64,000 nucleotides of DNA, from NCBI RefSeq assembly GCF_029360725.1, contig NZ_JARKMY010000019.1, forward strand, positions 310,001 through 374,000, given 5' to 3'. The notes under the pieces were generated by a model, which saw only the letters and a program-made list of their open reading frames with translations, did not search any database and was not told where the DNA came from. Source of the stretch: Chryseolinea sp. H1M3-3 (GTDB taxonomy: Bacteria; Bacteroidota; Bacteroidia; Cytophagales; Cyclobacteriaceae). The position numbers and the translations under genes were made by a program. Within the stretch, counting starts at the first letter, position 1. The number at the start of each line of letters is the position of its first letter. This document shows, one piece after another, positions 34,843-44,900 of this stretch.

Positions 34843-36490
34843 GAAATACGGTATCACTGTTCTGAAGTTAACCTTTGCCTTAAGTGCCATTTCTATCCTA
34901 AACATGACAGCAAGTGCGCAGCAAAAAGATAGTTTTCCGGTTCAGGCGAAGATTGAACATGGTGTAATTGAAGGACTTTATGATACCCGTTCCGGGCTTC
35001 AACTTTATCTTGGAATTCCATTTGCAAAACCACCAATAGGCGATCTGCGTTGGAAAGCACCCCAGCCGTTGGAGCCGTGGAAGGATGTGTTGAAAACCAA
35101 GGCATTTGGCCCGCGTCCTGTACAAGCTGTCGTGTTTGGTGATATGAATTCACGTTCCAATGGCGTTAGCGAAGACTGTTTATATCTCAACGTATGGACG
35201 CCAGCAAAACGGAACACGTCCGGGCTACCCGTACTTGTGTATTTCTTTGGCGGCGGCTTTGTAGCCGGTGATGGATCCGAGCCAAGATATGATGGTGCAA
35301 GTATGGCGAAAAAAGGTATTGTGGTTGTCACCGTCAATTATCGTTTAAACATCTTCGGATTTTTTGCACACCCAGAACTTAGTAAAGAGTCACCATACAA
35401 AGCATCAGGTAACTATGGACTGCTCGATCAGCATGCCAGCTTGGTATGGGTTCAAAAAAATATTGCAGCATTTGGTGGAGACTCTAAGAAAGTGACGATC
35501 GCCGGAGAATCGGCCGGGTCGATTGCCGTCAGTGCTCAAATGGCATCACCGTTGTCAAGAAATCTAATCTCAGGAGCCATCGGCGAAAGCGGGGCCGGCA
35601 TCAATCCGACGCTGGCACCCGTGCCGCTGATCGAAGCTGAGAAAATTGGATCCGAGTTCGCTAAGAACGCAGGCTATCCAACACTGGCGCAGCTTCGTGC
35701 ATTATCAACACGTGAGATCTACGAAATTTATAACGAGTCAAAACGTTTTGGATTTCCTTCTGTAATCGACGGATATTTTTATCCGAAAACCATCCCTGAA
35801 ATTTTTAAAGCAAAGGAGCAGGCACAAGTACCATTATTACTGGGTTGGAACTCCGCTGAAATTCCTGGCGGAGCATTTATGCAAGGATTGCCTTATTCTG
35901 AAGAGAACTACATCAAAAAAGTAAAGGAAGTATATCCTAATCATGCCGATGAGGTTTTGAAGCTTTATCCGCACGGCAGTCCCAGAGAGATTGAAGTATC
36001 GGCTACGGCCCTGGCTTCGGATAGATTTATTGCCTACAGCACATGGAAGTGGTTTGATCTTCATCGCAAGAACAGTAGCCAGCCCGTTTATCGGTATTTG
36101 TACAGTAAATTACGTCCTCCCTTGGTAGATCAAAATAAAGTGCCCGGTCTGGCGGGCGGGACCGTGGACAAGCAAGATGCGCCAAAAATGCCCGAGCCAG
36201 TCGGCGCACCACACGCCTGCGAAATCGAATATTGCATGGGTAATCTTGACCTTGTTAAGGAATATGCATGGACGAAAGACGACTACGCCGTGTCGGAAAC
36301 AATGCAAAACTACTTTGCCAACTTCATCATTCGCGGAAATCCAAACGGCGACAACCTTCCGAACTGGCCCGCAGCAGAGCCGAACGATGCTTCTCCGCCT
36401 GTAATGATCCTTGATGTGATTTCCAAGGCGGTGGATGCCAAAGATGATGCTCGCTATTTATTCCTTGATAAGGCATACAAGAACAACTAA
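34841..36490 (+). CDS. Exported type-B carboxylesterase
   Basis: This 549-residue alpha/beta hydrolase has a signal peptide at about 1-26 (ending TASAQ). The oxyanion loop is YFFGGGF (134-140). The nucleophile is Ser224 in GESAGS, and the EDCLYLNVW stretch (111-119) is the type-B signature. The catalytic His is probably in APHACEIEY. These enzymes hydrolyse carboxylic esters, and p-nitrobenzyl-esterase-like members are common. The divergent Nudix-type regulator and the inverted repeat over its start suggest ligand-controlled expression. Confidence 0.92.
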   Translation: MKYGITVLKLTFALSAISILNMTASAQQKDSFPVQAKIEHGVIEGLYDTRSGLQLYLGIPFAKPPIGDLRWKAPQPLEPWKDVLKTKAFGPRPVQAVVFGDMNSRSNGVSEDCLYLNVWTPAKRNTSGLPVLVYFFGGGFVAGDGSEPRYDGASMAKKGIVVVTVNYRLNIFGFFAHPELSKESPYKASGNYGLLDQHASLVWVQKNIAAFGGDSKKVTIAGESAGSIAVSAQMASPLSRNLISGAIGESGAGINPTLAPVPLIEAEKIGSEFAKNAGYPTLAQLRALSTREIYEIYNESKRFGFPSVIDGYFYPKTIPEIFKAKEQAQVPLLLGWNSAEIPGGAFMQGLPYSEENYIKKVKEVYPNHADEVLKLYPHGSPREIEVSATALASDRFIAYSTWKWFDLHRKNSSQPVYRYLYSKLRPPLVDQNKVPGLAGGTVDKQDAPKMPEPVGAPHACEIEYCMGNLDLVKEYAWTKDDYAVSETMQNYFANFIIRGNPNGDNLPNWPAAEPNDASPPVMILDVISKAVDAKDDARYLFLDKAYKNN

Positions 36491-36656
36491 CCATTCTGCA
36501 GCTCACATTCAAGCGGTTTTAGAGACCAGGATGGGTATGTAGTCTTTCCTCAGCACTGTGTTTACCGCGTCCATGAAAAAAGGCTTGAACTATTTCAAGA
36601 CTTCTACATGGGAATTCTGACTTTTTAGCTAAAATCGGCTTGCGATTTATCATTGG

Positions 36657-39600
36657 ATGCAAGTACCGATATCATCATATGCTTTAAAAAGAATTACCCT
36701 GGCAAAATCTGCAAGTATACTTTCAGTTTTTGTTTTTGCTATATTTTTTCAGTTCCCATCTCACGCTTCCGCTGATAAAATTGATAGTCTCAAATTAGCC
36801 CTTGCTCAAAAAACAGTTAGAGATACACTGTATTTGCAAAACCTGCTAGCCCTTGCGATCAACATCCGAAATGAAAGTATAGAACAATCACAAACGTATT
36901 TTAAAGAAGCCATTGCTTTAAGCGATGAATTGGCAGCCGTGGAGTATAAGATTCGGTCTTTGTATGGCTTAGGCATATGTTACGGAATGCTTGATCAATA
37001 TGCCGAAGCCATACAATATTTTAATGAGGCCCTAACCCTCGCCCTGATGAATGACTTTAAGGTATACGCAGGCAACAGTTATAACAGCCTGGGTATCGTC
37101 TACAAGCGGTTAGGTGATTATTCCGAAAGCCTTTCATTTTACTCGAAGGCTATGCGTTTATACGATTCGTTGCACGACGAAGAAGGTGTTGCTTCTTGTC
37201 ATGAAAACATGGGAGTCCTTTTCGATCTGATGAAGGAACCAGATATGGCGATGGAACATTATCAGAAATCCAAGACGTTTTATGAAAAGCAAAACGATCT
37301 GCGGAAGTTAACGATTCTCAATTCAAATATTGCCCTGCTGCATTTGCAAAAACAGAACTATAACGAAGCGATTCAGATTTATGAATCAAATCTTGATTAT
37401 TTCCGAACCAATAATTTGAAAAACCACGGGGCGCAGGAAATGGCAAGCCTTGGATATGCCTACTATAAAATTAAAGCATACCAAAAGGCTGATCCTTTAT
37501 TGCTTTCATCCTACAACGATGCCGCTACGCTCAATTTGGATCAGGTTATGGTCGATGCACTGTATACGCTCTCCAAATCGAAATGCGATCAAAAAGATTT
37601 TAATGCAGCGATAAGGTATGCCAGGCGCGCGCAATCCATCGCTGATTCCACACGCAGTCTCAGTCTTCGTTCTAAAGTACAGGAATTGCTTTCGTATAGT
37701 TATCAACAATCTGGTGATCCCACGCGAGCGCTCGAACATTTTAAGATTCATAAATCTCTCAAGGATAGTCTGTTTAACGAAAACAAATTAAAGACTTTTA
37801 AAAGCCAGCAGGTATTAATGGAAGTCCACGAAAAGGATCAGAAAATTGAAGAGCAGTCATTCCGGCTTGCTGCATTAAATAAACAAATTGAACTGGAGAA
37901 CCGATGGAACTGGACGCTGGGCATGGCCAGTATTTCTCTGTTGATAGCAGGAGTTTTATATTATCAAAAATACCGAACACGTATCAAGTATTCTCAAAAA
38001 CTTGAAACGCAAAATGAGTTGATAAGGGAACAAAACGAAGAGATCGAAACCATTAATCAGCAGCTGGAACAACAAATTCAACTTCGTAAAGAGACAGACG
38101 ACACCATCAATTATTTTGCCGCGTCGCTGTTTGGCAAGAATTCAGTGGACGAAATTTTATGGGACGTTGCTAAAAACTGTATAGCCAGACTAGGGCTTGT
38201 TGACTGCGTTATTTACTTAGTCGATCAACAGAGAAACGTACTGGTTCAAAAAGCAGCCTATGGCGGCAAAAATCCTGGAGATTTTCATATCCATGATCCT
38301 ATAGAGATACCGTTGGGATGTGGTATCGTTGGATCCGTTGCTCAGACAGGAGTTGCCGAAATTGTAAACGATACGACACTGGACCCTCGCTATATTGTAG
38401 ATGATGCAGCAAGATTGTCTGAACTTGCCGTGCCTTTAATTATACACAACAAGGTTATCGGCATCATTGACACAGAGCACCCCGAAAAGAATTTTTATAG
38501 CCGATATCATTTAGATGCGTTGAGCACCATTGCATCCATTTGCGCCAGCAAGATTTCTCAAGCCCAAGCAGATGAGGAGGCTATCAAAGCGAAAGAATCG
38601 CAGCGTGAAGCCGATCAAATCAAAAAACTTGACCAGTTGAAGTCGCAGTTCTTCGCTAACATCTCTCACGAATTCCGAACCCCGTTGCATTTGATTTTAG
38701 CACCCCTTCAGAAAGGACAACCGCCCTCAGAAATGGAAATAGAGATGATGGGTAGGAATGCAAAACGACTTCTGCGGTTGGTCAACCAGCTCTTAGATTT
38801 GGCTAAAATTGAGGTCGGCCTGTTAAAAGTAGACCTCAGAAATATTAACGTTAGTCGTTTTTTAACAAGCATCGCTAATTCATTTATTTCCATTGCCGAA
38901 ATGAAAGAAATTTCATATCGGATTCGCATACCTGAACGTGATCACGTAAGTTACCTGGATCCGGATAAGGTTGAGAAGATTGTTTACAACCTGCTTTCTA
39001 ACGCATTTAAATTTACTCCCCAAGGAGGAAAGGTTGACATTGATTTGATTATTGATCAACGTAGCGCACTATATTTAAAAGTTACCGACAACGGGATAGG
39101 TATACCTGAGAACCTTAGGGAAAATATTTTCAGGCGTTTTTATCAGGTTGATGGTTCATCTACCAGGGATTATGAGGGGTCCGGGATTGGCCTTGCGTTG
39201 ACCAAGGAATTGGTGGACCTGCTTGGTGGAACGATTGAAGTGAAAAGCGTTGAGGGAGGGGGCAGCACATTTATAGTTTATCTTCCTATAAACGAGTCTT
39301 TTGATGAAAAGGAGGATGTTGCATTTCCTGGGACAAATATTTATTACCTCGATGCTGCATTACCGTTGGACGATAAGGAAATTGTTCAGGATAACACCGG
39401 TACCGATCGTCCACTGGTGCTCATGGTAGAAGACAACCAGGATTTACTGAATCATGTAAAGAGCCAATTATCCCATGCTTTTAATTTCATTGGAGCGGCA
39501 AATGGACAGGAAGGACTTGACCTTGCCTTGAAAGACATTCCTGATCTGGTCATCACAGATATAATGATGCCCATTATGGACGGTGTGGTGCTTACGAAGC

Positions 39601-40169
39601 GACTTCGGGAAGACGACAGAACCAGCCATATTCCCATTATTCTCCTAACCGCACGTGATGATGGGGAAACAAAAATCAAAGGCTTTGAGACGGGTGCGGA
39701 ACAATATGTGGTGAAGCCGTTTGAAATAGCAGAGCTGTCTGCACGGATAAAAAGTTTGTTGTTGCAACGAGAAAGGCTGAGAAATAAATTCAGCCGTGAG
39801 GTTACCCTTCGCCCTAGTGACGTTGTTGTGAACAACCGCGACGCCGTTTTCCTGGAAAAAATTATACAAATCGTTGAAAACAACCTTACGCAAGAATCTT
39901 TTACAATTGAAGATCTGCAAAGCGAAATTGGTATGAGCCGGATGCAACTGCACCGGAAACTGAAAGCTTTAACCAATCAGTCGGCGAGCGATTTCGTTCG
40001 TACAATAAAACTAAAACGCGCCGCGCAGCTTTTACAACGACCGGGAACCCCCGTTGCCGAGGCTGCATTTCAGTCTGGCTTTAACCACCTCTCGTATTTC
40101 ACCAAATGCTTCAAAGAACAATTCGGGGTTTTGCCTTCGGAGTATAGCAAGGTCACGGTCGATACCTGA
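36657..40169 (+). CDS. Hybrid two-component sensor: TPR-GAF-kinase-receiver-AraC
   Basis: This 1170-residue single-chain system has an export signal (about 1-40), TPR repeats (about 50-390), a membrane segment (about 418-438), a coiled coil, a GAF domain (about 485-635), the kinase core (His671 in NISHEFRTPL, NLLSNAFKFTPQGG, DNGIGIP, GSGIGLAL), a receiver with Asp968 in VITDIMMP, and a C-terminal AraC HTH (about 1070-1165) ending LPSEYSK. It resembles Bacteroidota hybrid regulators but has TPRs in place of the beta-propeller sensor and an added cytoplasmic GAF. It lies 158 bases before a lipoprotein gene, a possible target. Confidence 0.94.
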   Translation: MQVPISSYALKRITLAKSASILSVFVFAIFFQFPSHASADKIDSLKLALAQKTVRDTLYLQNLLALAINIRNESIEQSQTYFKEAIALSDELAAVEYKIRSLYGLGICYGMLDQYAEAIQYFNEALTLALMNDFKVYAGNSYNSLGIVYKRLGDYSESLSFYSKAMRLYDSLHDEEGVASCHENMGVLFDLMKEPDMAMEHYQKSKTFYEKQNDLRKLTILNSNIALLHLQKQNYNEAIQIYESNLDYFRTNNLKNHGAQEMASLGYAYYKIKAYQKADPLLLSSYNDAATLNLDQVMVDALYTLSKSKCDQKDFNAAIRYARRAQSIADSTRSLSLRSKVQELLSYSYQQSGDPTRALEHFKIHKSLKDSLFNENKLKTFKSQQVLMEVHEKDQKIEEQSFRLAALNKQIELENRWNWTLGMASISLLIAGVLYYQKYRTRIKYSQKLETQNELIREQNEEIETINQQLEQQIQLRKETDDTINYFAASLFGKNSVDEILWDVAKNCIARLGLVDCVIYLVDQQRNVLVQKAAYGGKNPGDFHIHDPIEIPLGCGIVGSVAQTGVAEIVNDTTLDPRYIVDDAARLSELAVPLIIHNKVIGIIDTEHPEKNFYSRYHLDALSTIASICASKISQAQADEEAIKAKESQREADQIKKLDQLKSQFFANISHEFRTPLHLILAPLQKGQPPSEMEIEMMGRNAKRLLRLVNQLLDLAKIEVGLLKVDLRNINVSRFLTSIANSFISIAEMKEISYRIRIPERDHVSYLDPDKVEKIVYNLLSNAFKFTPQGGKVDIDLIIDQRSALYLKVTDNGIGIPENLRENIFRRFYQVDGSSTRDYEGSGIGLALTKELVDLLGGTIEVKSVEGGGSTFIVYLPINESFDEKEDVAFPGTNIYYLDAALPLDDKEIVQDNTGTDRPLVLMVEDNQDLLNHVKSQLSHAFNFIGAANGQEGLDLALKDIPDLVITDIMMPIMDGVVLTKRLREDDRTSHIPIILLTARDDGETKIKGFETGAEQYVVKPFEIAELSARIKSLLLQRERLRNKFSREVTLRPSDVVVNNRDAVFLEKIIQIVENNLTQESFTIEDLQSEIGMSRMQLHRKLKALTNQSASDFVRTIKLKRAAQLLQRPGTPVAEAAFQSGFNHLSYFTKCFKEQFGVLPSEYSKVTVDT

Positions 40170-40327
40170 AATGCGTTATCGAAAAGATTAAATGTTACAA
40201 TAGTTCTACTCTCTGGGAAGTCTGTGTTAAACCACGCCCATCACCTCCAAGTAATTTTGTCGTGTTAAACAGGTGTAAGCCGAAATACCTTTAAACAGTA
40301 GGCACGACTAAATTTTGTTAATCTAAA

Positions 40328-41041
40328 ATGTACAATTTAAAATCAATTTGTGTGATGGCCAGTATCCTGGTAGCGACGTTAGCTGGCTGCGAAGACAATG
40401 CGTTTCAAAGAGATCACCGTTCTGTTGGTGGTAAAACTATTGGTGGTGATGGATTTGACGGTCCGAACTACTTTGAAAACTCAAACGGAACGTATCCATA
40501 TCCTAAAATTATCGAGAGGGAATACATTCCTAGCTATGACCTTTTTGCGAATACAAAATGCCTGACATGGCGAATCGAATGGCCGGCGTATGATGGAAGT
40601 TATGACATCAACCAGATTCCAACCGTTTTATCACGTCATACGGGAGTTCTTAATAGCTTTAATTTTTTGAACAACAACAGCGCTCAAAATACTTACAATG
40701 GCACTTTCTCTCTCTATTTCGAAAACAAAGTAGCGTCGGCCAATACCATGTGGAATGAGTTAGAGCATTCTTTTGGCGCAGGGAACAATATGGAAGGCAT
40801 CTATTTCGCCCATAGCGAACAAACCTTGGATAATATAAAAGATTGGGTTACCAAACGCCCCAGTTTATTTGAAAGTTACTGGCCCGGATCCAGTGACAAC
40901 GAACTGGCATATCAGGAGGGGGATTTCATTCAATTTAGACTGGATAACGCGTTAGCGGGTGAACAACTTTATGGTGGTATCAGGATTGTGTCCATGACGC
41001 CGCGAATTATCGAAGTGTATTTGGCCGTCCCCAATATTTAA
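40328..41041 (+). CDS. Lipoprotein of unknown function
   Basis: This 237-residue protein has a lipoprotein signal with the lipobox LAGC (Cys21) and Glu-Asp after the Cys. The mature part begins with a Gly/Asn-rich segment (SVGGKTIGGDGFDGPNYFEN) and then a globular region rich in aromatic residues; no family is recognised. It follows the hybrid sensor in the same direction and is closed by a hairpin at 41067-41098, so it may be an output of that system, though this is only context. A near-consensus -7 element (TAAATTTTG) lies about 15 bases before the ATG. Confidence 0.7.
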   Translation: MYNLKSICVMASILVATLAGCEDNAFQRDHRSVGGKTIGGDGFDGPNYFENSNGTYPYPKIIEREYIPSYDLFANTKCLTWRIEWPAYDGSYDINQIPTVLSRHTGVLNSFNFLNNNSAQNTYNGTFSLYFENKVASANTMWNELEHSFGAGNNMEGIYFAHSEQTLDNIKDWVTKRPSLFESYWPGSSDNELAYQEGDFIQFRLDNALAGEQLYGGIRIVSMTPRIIEVYLAVPNI

Positions 41042-41066
41042 TAGGCAAACAAATTGCCGCAGTAAG

Positions 41067-41098
41067 GAATGTCCCCAGTTCAAGCAGCTGGGGCATTC
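41067..41098. terminator. Hairpin between convergent genes
   Basis: GAATGTCCCCAG (41067-41078) pairs with CTGGGGCATTC (41088-41098) with one bulged T and a 9-base loop. It lies between the lipoprotein gene and the efflux operon and is likely a two-way terminator, although no T-run follows. Confidence 0.55.
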
Positions 41099-41114
41099 TA
41101 ATATATCTGACCTG

Positions 41115-41795
41115 TTAATGTTTGAGAATACGCCCATCCTCCAACTCAATGATGCGTTGTGTTCTTTCAGCAAATCCAGGATCGTGTGTAACGATGAGAA
41201 GGGTTTGATTCAATTCTGCAGACATTTTCTTAAAAAGTTCAAAGACAATTTCGCTGTTCTTTTTGTCCAAATTACCTGTCGGTTCATCACCCATGATGAT
41301 TAAAGGATCGTTGATCAACGCCCGGGCTAGCGCTACCCTTTGCTTTTCTCCGCCTGAAATCTGTGATGCTTTTTTTAGTGCAAGCTTTTCAATGTCCAAT
41401 CTTCTTAAGCGTTCTATCGCACGATGCTCAACTTCTTGTTCAGAAAATTTTCCGAGTTTTAAACCAGGCAGCATGACATTTTCAAGTACAGTAAACTCAT
41501 TCCACAAATAATGGAATTGAAACACGAAACCGATCTTTTCATTTCTGATATGAGCCAGGTGTGATTCACTTTTTTCTCTCGTGGATTCTCCATCAATGAG
41601 CAGCTCACCTTCAAAGTCAGTATCCATAGTCGAAAGCACGTAGAGCAGCGTAGACTTTCCGCTTCCTGATTTACCGACCATCGAAACAAATTCTCCTTTA
41701 GAAATAGAAAACGTTATGTCCTTGAGAACCTGTATTGTTATGGGATCGTGAAAATCCTTGCTAATATTTTTGGCTTCCAGGATAACTTGCTGCAT
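41115..41795 (-). CDS. MacB/LolD-type ABC transporter ATPase
   Basis: This 226-residue ATP-binding subunit has Walker A GKSGSGKS (41-48), signature ISGGEKQRVALARAL, Walker B with IIMGDEPTGNLD, and the switch His in LLIVTHD. The GNLD after Walker B is typical of the LolD/MacB branch. It is the last gene of a three-gene operon with a permease and a periplasmic adaptor, one base after the permease stop. Together they form a split MacAB-like system that uses ATP to push a substrate outward; the substrate is unknown. Confidence 0.93.
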   Translation of the reverse strand: MQQVILEAKNISKDFHDPITIQVLKDITFSISKGEFVSMVGKSGSGKSTLLYVLSTMDTDFEGELLIDGESTREKSESHLAHIRNEKIGFVFQFHYLWNEFTVLENVMLPGLKLGKFSEQEVEHRAIERLRRLDIEKLALKKASQISGGEKQRVALARALINDPLIIMGDEPTGNLDKKNSEIVFELFKKMSAELNQTLLIVTHDPGFAERTQRIIELEDGRILKH

Positions 41796-41796
41796 C

Positions 41797-43056
41797 TTAT
41801 TTTCCTCTGATAATGGCTACGGGGTCAATACGACTCGCTTTGGATGCTGGAAACAGGCCGGCGAAATAAGTTGTGATAAGCGAAAAACTTAAGCCGATTG
41901 CATAATAAATGAGGTCGTAGTTTACTGGGTAGGTTGTGACGGTCGGTAACGCTTCCGTATTGAAAGGAATGTCATCGATGAATTTTGAAATCAGAAAACC
42001 AAGGATGATGCCCGCAATTCCTCCTGAGAACCCAATGCTTAGTGCTATTAAAATAAAAATCCGATTAACGTCCGAACCGGAAAAACCAGTAGCCTTGAGA
42101 ATTGCAATTGAATCCATCTTTTCGTAGATCATCATATTTAAGATATTATAAATACCAAAACCGGCCACAACTAATAACGTAATGCCTACTGCATAGGAAA
42201 TGAGTGAACGGATGGAACTACCGGTTTCGAACTGGGCGTTAACGGTTTGAATATCTTCGGCATCTGTATCAAATCGCTGGTGGTATTCCTTCGCAATCCC
42301 AGGTGCCCATTCGTAATTTTTGAGTTTTATCTGTATGTCTGTAATGTATGAGTTACTCTTTCCAATGATTTTCTGAGCAGTTGCAAGCGATGTGTAAGTC
42401 TGAACCTTGTCTAGTTCTAAAATTCCCGATTGAAAATAACCAACCACCTTCAGCGAGAATTGCGCGCCTTGGGGTGTAGTCACTTGAATGATGTCGCCAA
42501 TATTGGCAATGAGCTGATCTGCCAATGCTTTGCCAAGGATAATGCTATTGGACATAATGTTAATATCCTTGGAAGTACCGTGTGTGATATAATCATCGAA
42601 GAAAAAAAGTCGACGCTCGGCTTCAACATCAATTCCGTTAATGACCCCCGAGATATCAATCGTCCCGGCATTAAAAAAAACCTGTGTATTTATTTTGGGA
42701 GCAATGCCGAGAACGCGATCGTCTTTTTGAATTGCTTTGATGATCGGCTGACTGTTATAAATTTCCCTACGCGTTTCGGTAGGCTTAATCGAATGTATAA
42801 AGTTGTGCGCGCTGCTAAATTTCGGTACTTGCGCTATGGGTTGCCTGTCGTTAACTTTGATTTCGTTGAATAACCTGATATGCGGCGTCCGGTTGAGGAT
42901 CAGTCCATCCAAGAGATCATTGAGGCCGTTCATAAATCCCAGTAACGCGATAAACATGGTGATGCTGAACATCACGCCAATAGCCGCTACCAAGGTCTGT
43001 TTCCATCGTGCTAACAGCAGCGAAGCTGCAATTCTATAAATTAATTTGGCGTTCAC
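41797..43056 (-). CDS. FtsX/MacB-type ABC transporter permease
   Basis: This 419-residue permease has four transmembrane helices in the MacB order: one near 15-38, a large periplasmic domain (about 40-275) and three at about 285-310, 335-365 and 385-405. The FtsX ending SKASRIDPVAIIRGK is typical. Its start overlaps the stop of the adaptor gene by four bases (43053-43056), and the ATPase gene follows directly, so all three are one operon. Confidence 0.92.
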   Translation of the reverse strand: MNAKLIYRIAASLLLARWKQTLVAAIGVMFSITMFIALLGFMNGLNDLLDGLILNRTPHIRLFNEIKVNDRQPIAQVPKFSSAHNFIHSIKPTETRREIYNSQPIIKAIQKDDRVLGIAPKINTQVFFNAGTIDISGVINGIDVEAERRLFFFDDYITHGTSKDINIMSNSIILGKALADQLIANIGDIIQVTTPQGAQFSLKVVGYFQSGILELDKVQTYTSLATAQKIIGKSNSYITDIQIKLKNYEWAPGIAKEYHQRFDTDAEDIQTVNAQFETGSSIRSLISYAVGITLLVVAGFGIYNILNMMIYEKMDSIAILKATGFSGSDVNRIFILIALSIGFSGGIAGIILGFLISKFIDDIPFNTEALPTVTTYPVNYDLIYYAIGLSFSLITTYFAGLFPASKASRIDPVAIIRGK

Positions 43057-44132
43057 TGTACAGGTTTTACGATGACATCTTGGGCAGTTAACCCATCCAC
43101 TATTTCCACACGTTCGTAGTCCTTTAGGCCGGTCGTTACTTTCTTTCGTTCCTTTTCTTTTGTCAATACAAACGACTCGTCAACCAGATATTCGCGTGGA
43201 ATGGTGAGCGCATTTTTTTTGGATTGGATCAGGATATTAGCTTCAACTGATAAAAAAGGGTACAGCACGGGTGGTGATGTTAAAAAGTTTGCTTCAACGG
43301 TAAAGGATTTAGTTCGATCATTCATAACAGGATTAATTTTTGTGACGATGGCTTCAAATACTTTTCCCTTATAGCTGTCCATCGTGACAAAAGCTTTCTG
43401 TTTTTCTTTGATCCGTGAAATGTCGTATTCATCTACTTGTAGTTCGAGGAGAAATTCCTCGTCATCGCCGACCAGAGCAATAGGGCTTTGGTTATTGACA
43501 AGCTCTCCTTTCTCCTTAAGGATATCGTAGACCTTCCCACTGACTTCACTTTTAATGATATATTCGTCGGCCACAGTGCTGCTGATCTCGAGGTTATTCC
43601 TGGATTGATCAGCGTTCAATTTCAGTTGGCGTTCCAAATCGTAATATTGAATTTTTGCAGAACGATAATTATTCACGGAGTTTTTATAATTCAATTCCCT
43701 TTGCTCAAGTTCCACCCGTGAACCTATATTCTGTGCCCATAGATTTTGTTGGCGTTGAAGTAACATGGAGTCATTTTTCATTTTACTCCTCGCGAGGTCA
43801 ATGGCCAATCGTAGGTCTTCGAGCTTTTGGCGGTTCGCACTAAGTTTTGCATACTCCGCGGCCAGCGCAGCATTTCGTTCGCTCAATATAGAAGTCTTAT
43901 TAAAGATTCGCATTAATGGTGTGCCTATGTGAACGCTGTCACCTTCTTCTACCAGTATTTCTTTAACAATTCCACTTACGGTAGAAAATACCTGGTACTG
44001 ATTTTTACTTTTGACAATGCCCGAGGCGTAAACTGATTCGGTAATATCCTCAGTGGTTGGTTGGATCTCTACTTGATCCTTTTTACAAGAGAATAAAACG
44101 GCAAGACCAAGCAACAGAAAAAACAATCTCAT
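43053..44132 (-). CDS. Periplasmic adaptor (HlyD/MacA-like membrane fusion lipoprotein)
   Basis: This 359-residue adaptor begins with a lipoprotein signal, MRLFFLLLGLAVLFSC, giving Cys16. A lipoyl half-motif (SGIVKEILVEEGDSVHIGTP) is followed by a long coiled-coil hairpin (about 90-170), the second lipoyl half (SEVSGKVYDILKEKGELV) and beta-barrel domains. An ATG at 44162 would add ten residues; the shorter form is preferred for its standard signal. It heads the efflux operon, and no TolC-like gene is seen nearby. A TATATTTG element lies about 75 bases upstream. Confidence 0.9.
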   Translation of the reverse strand: MRLFFLLLGLAVLFSCKKDQVEIQPTTEDITESVYASGIVKSKNQYQVFSTVSGIVKEILVEEGDSVHIGTPLMRIFNKTSILSERNAALAAEYAKLSANRQKLEDLRLAIDLARSKMKNDSMLLQRQQNLWAQNIGSRVELEQRELNYKNSVNNYRSAKIQYYDLERQLKLNADQSRNNLEISSTVADEYIIKSEVSGKVYDILKEKGELVNNQSPIALVGDDEEFLLELQVDEYDISRIKEKQKAFVTMDSYKGKVFEAIVTKINPVMNDRTKSFTVEANFLTSPPVLYPFLSVEANILIQSKKNALTIPREYLVDESFVLTKEKERKKVTTGLKDYERVEIVDGLTAQDVIVKPVQ

Positions 44133-44205
44133 GAAATAATAATTTGGAAGCAAGTTCATCATTCCAATCTATCACAGACCTGATGAATATCAGTTTTTCT
44201 GCTAA

Positions 44206-44213
44206 CAAATATA
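44206..44213 (-). promoter_or_regulatory. -7 promoter element of the efflux operon
   Basis: The minus strand reads TATATTTG (TAnnTTTG), 73 bases before the preferred adaptor start. No -33 TTG is clear. Confidence 0.45.
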
Positions 44214-44900
44214 TGGACGTTTAGTTATTGACACGCCGAGGACCGTCAGTGGACTTTCGCTGAAGTTCTGATTATTACGTTTCCGCTTAATCGGAATTTC
44301 CGGACTTGCCGCAATACATCCTGCGCGACTGCATTAGCAAGATGTAAGTACCGCCGACACGGTCCGCCAAAGTAATCACGCACGGGAGCCCGACCGCGCA
44401 CCAACGGTGGGGACCATACGCCACCGTTTGCATAAGACAGCGTGCAAGTGTAGATCGTAGATTCTGTAGCACACAGACTTGTTGTTTAAAAATAGAGGGC
44501 AAGAACAAACGAAAAATAATGTTGAACGCTATACCGTAACCTACCGAACCGGGTATGCGAGGTTGTAGTATTGTTGGTAGAGTCCACTCGGCTCGCAGTA
44601 ATACCAACGGCGATAGCACATTTGACTCTGAGATTGAAAATTAAAACGGAAGGCCAAAGGGGAGTAATCTTAAACTCAGCGTCCACCATTAAGAAGTCGA
44701 GACCCGCTGGCGCTGCATATTCCAGCGCCGCGGGCATCATTGCTAAAGTGACACTGACGCGGGGTGGCGTTTGTCCACCACCGAACACCATCGTTCAAAA
44801 ATGATCGTTGAGAACCTGTAAATCATAGCAAAACCAGCGCTATTCGGATTTTCTGTTATGGCATCGATGTTGACATGGTCCAGATTTCAACCAGAATGTC
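44214..44900. other. 687-base non-coding stretch, visibly richer in G+C than its neighbours
   Basis: This gap between the divergent adaptor and permease genes looks unlike the rest of the window. It has long GC-rich runs (for example around 44340-44430) and a perfect 8-bp hairpin, AACGGTGG/CCACCGTT (44403-44428). Short overlapping frames on both strands look random, with no start context or family. The first bases share the 13-mer TATGGACGTTTAG with 7301-7313. It may be a degraded gene or a dispersed element; no function can be assigned. Confidence 0.4.

Noticed and set aside
44287-44804. Three overlapping frames (two minus, one plus) in the G+C-rich gap
   Set aside because: Length is explained by the high G+C content, no domain is recognised, and the frames contradict each other.
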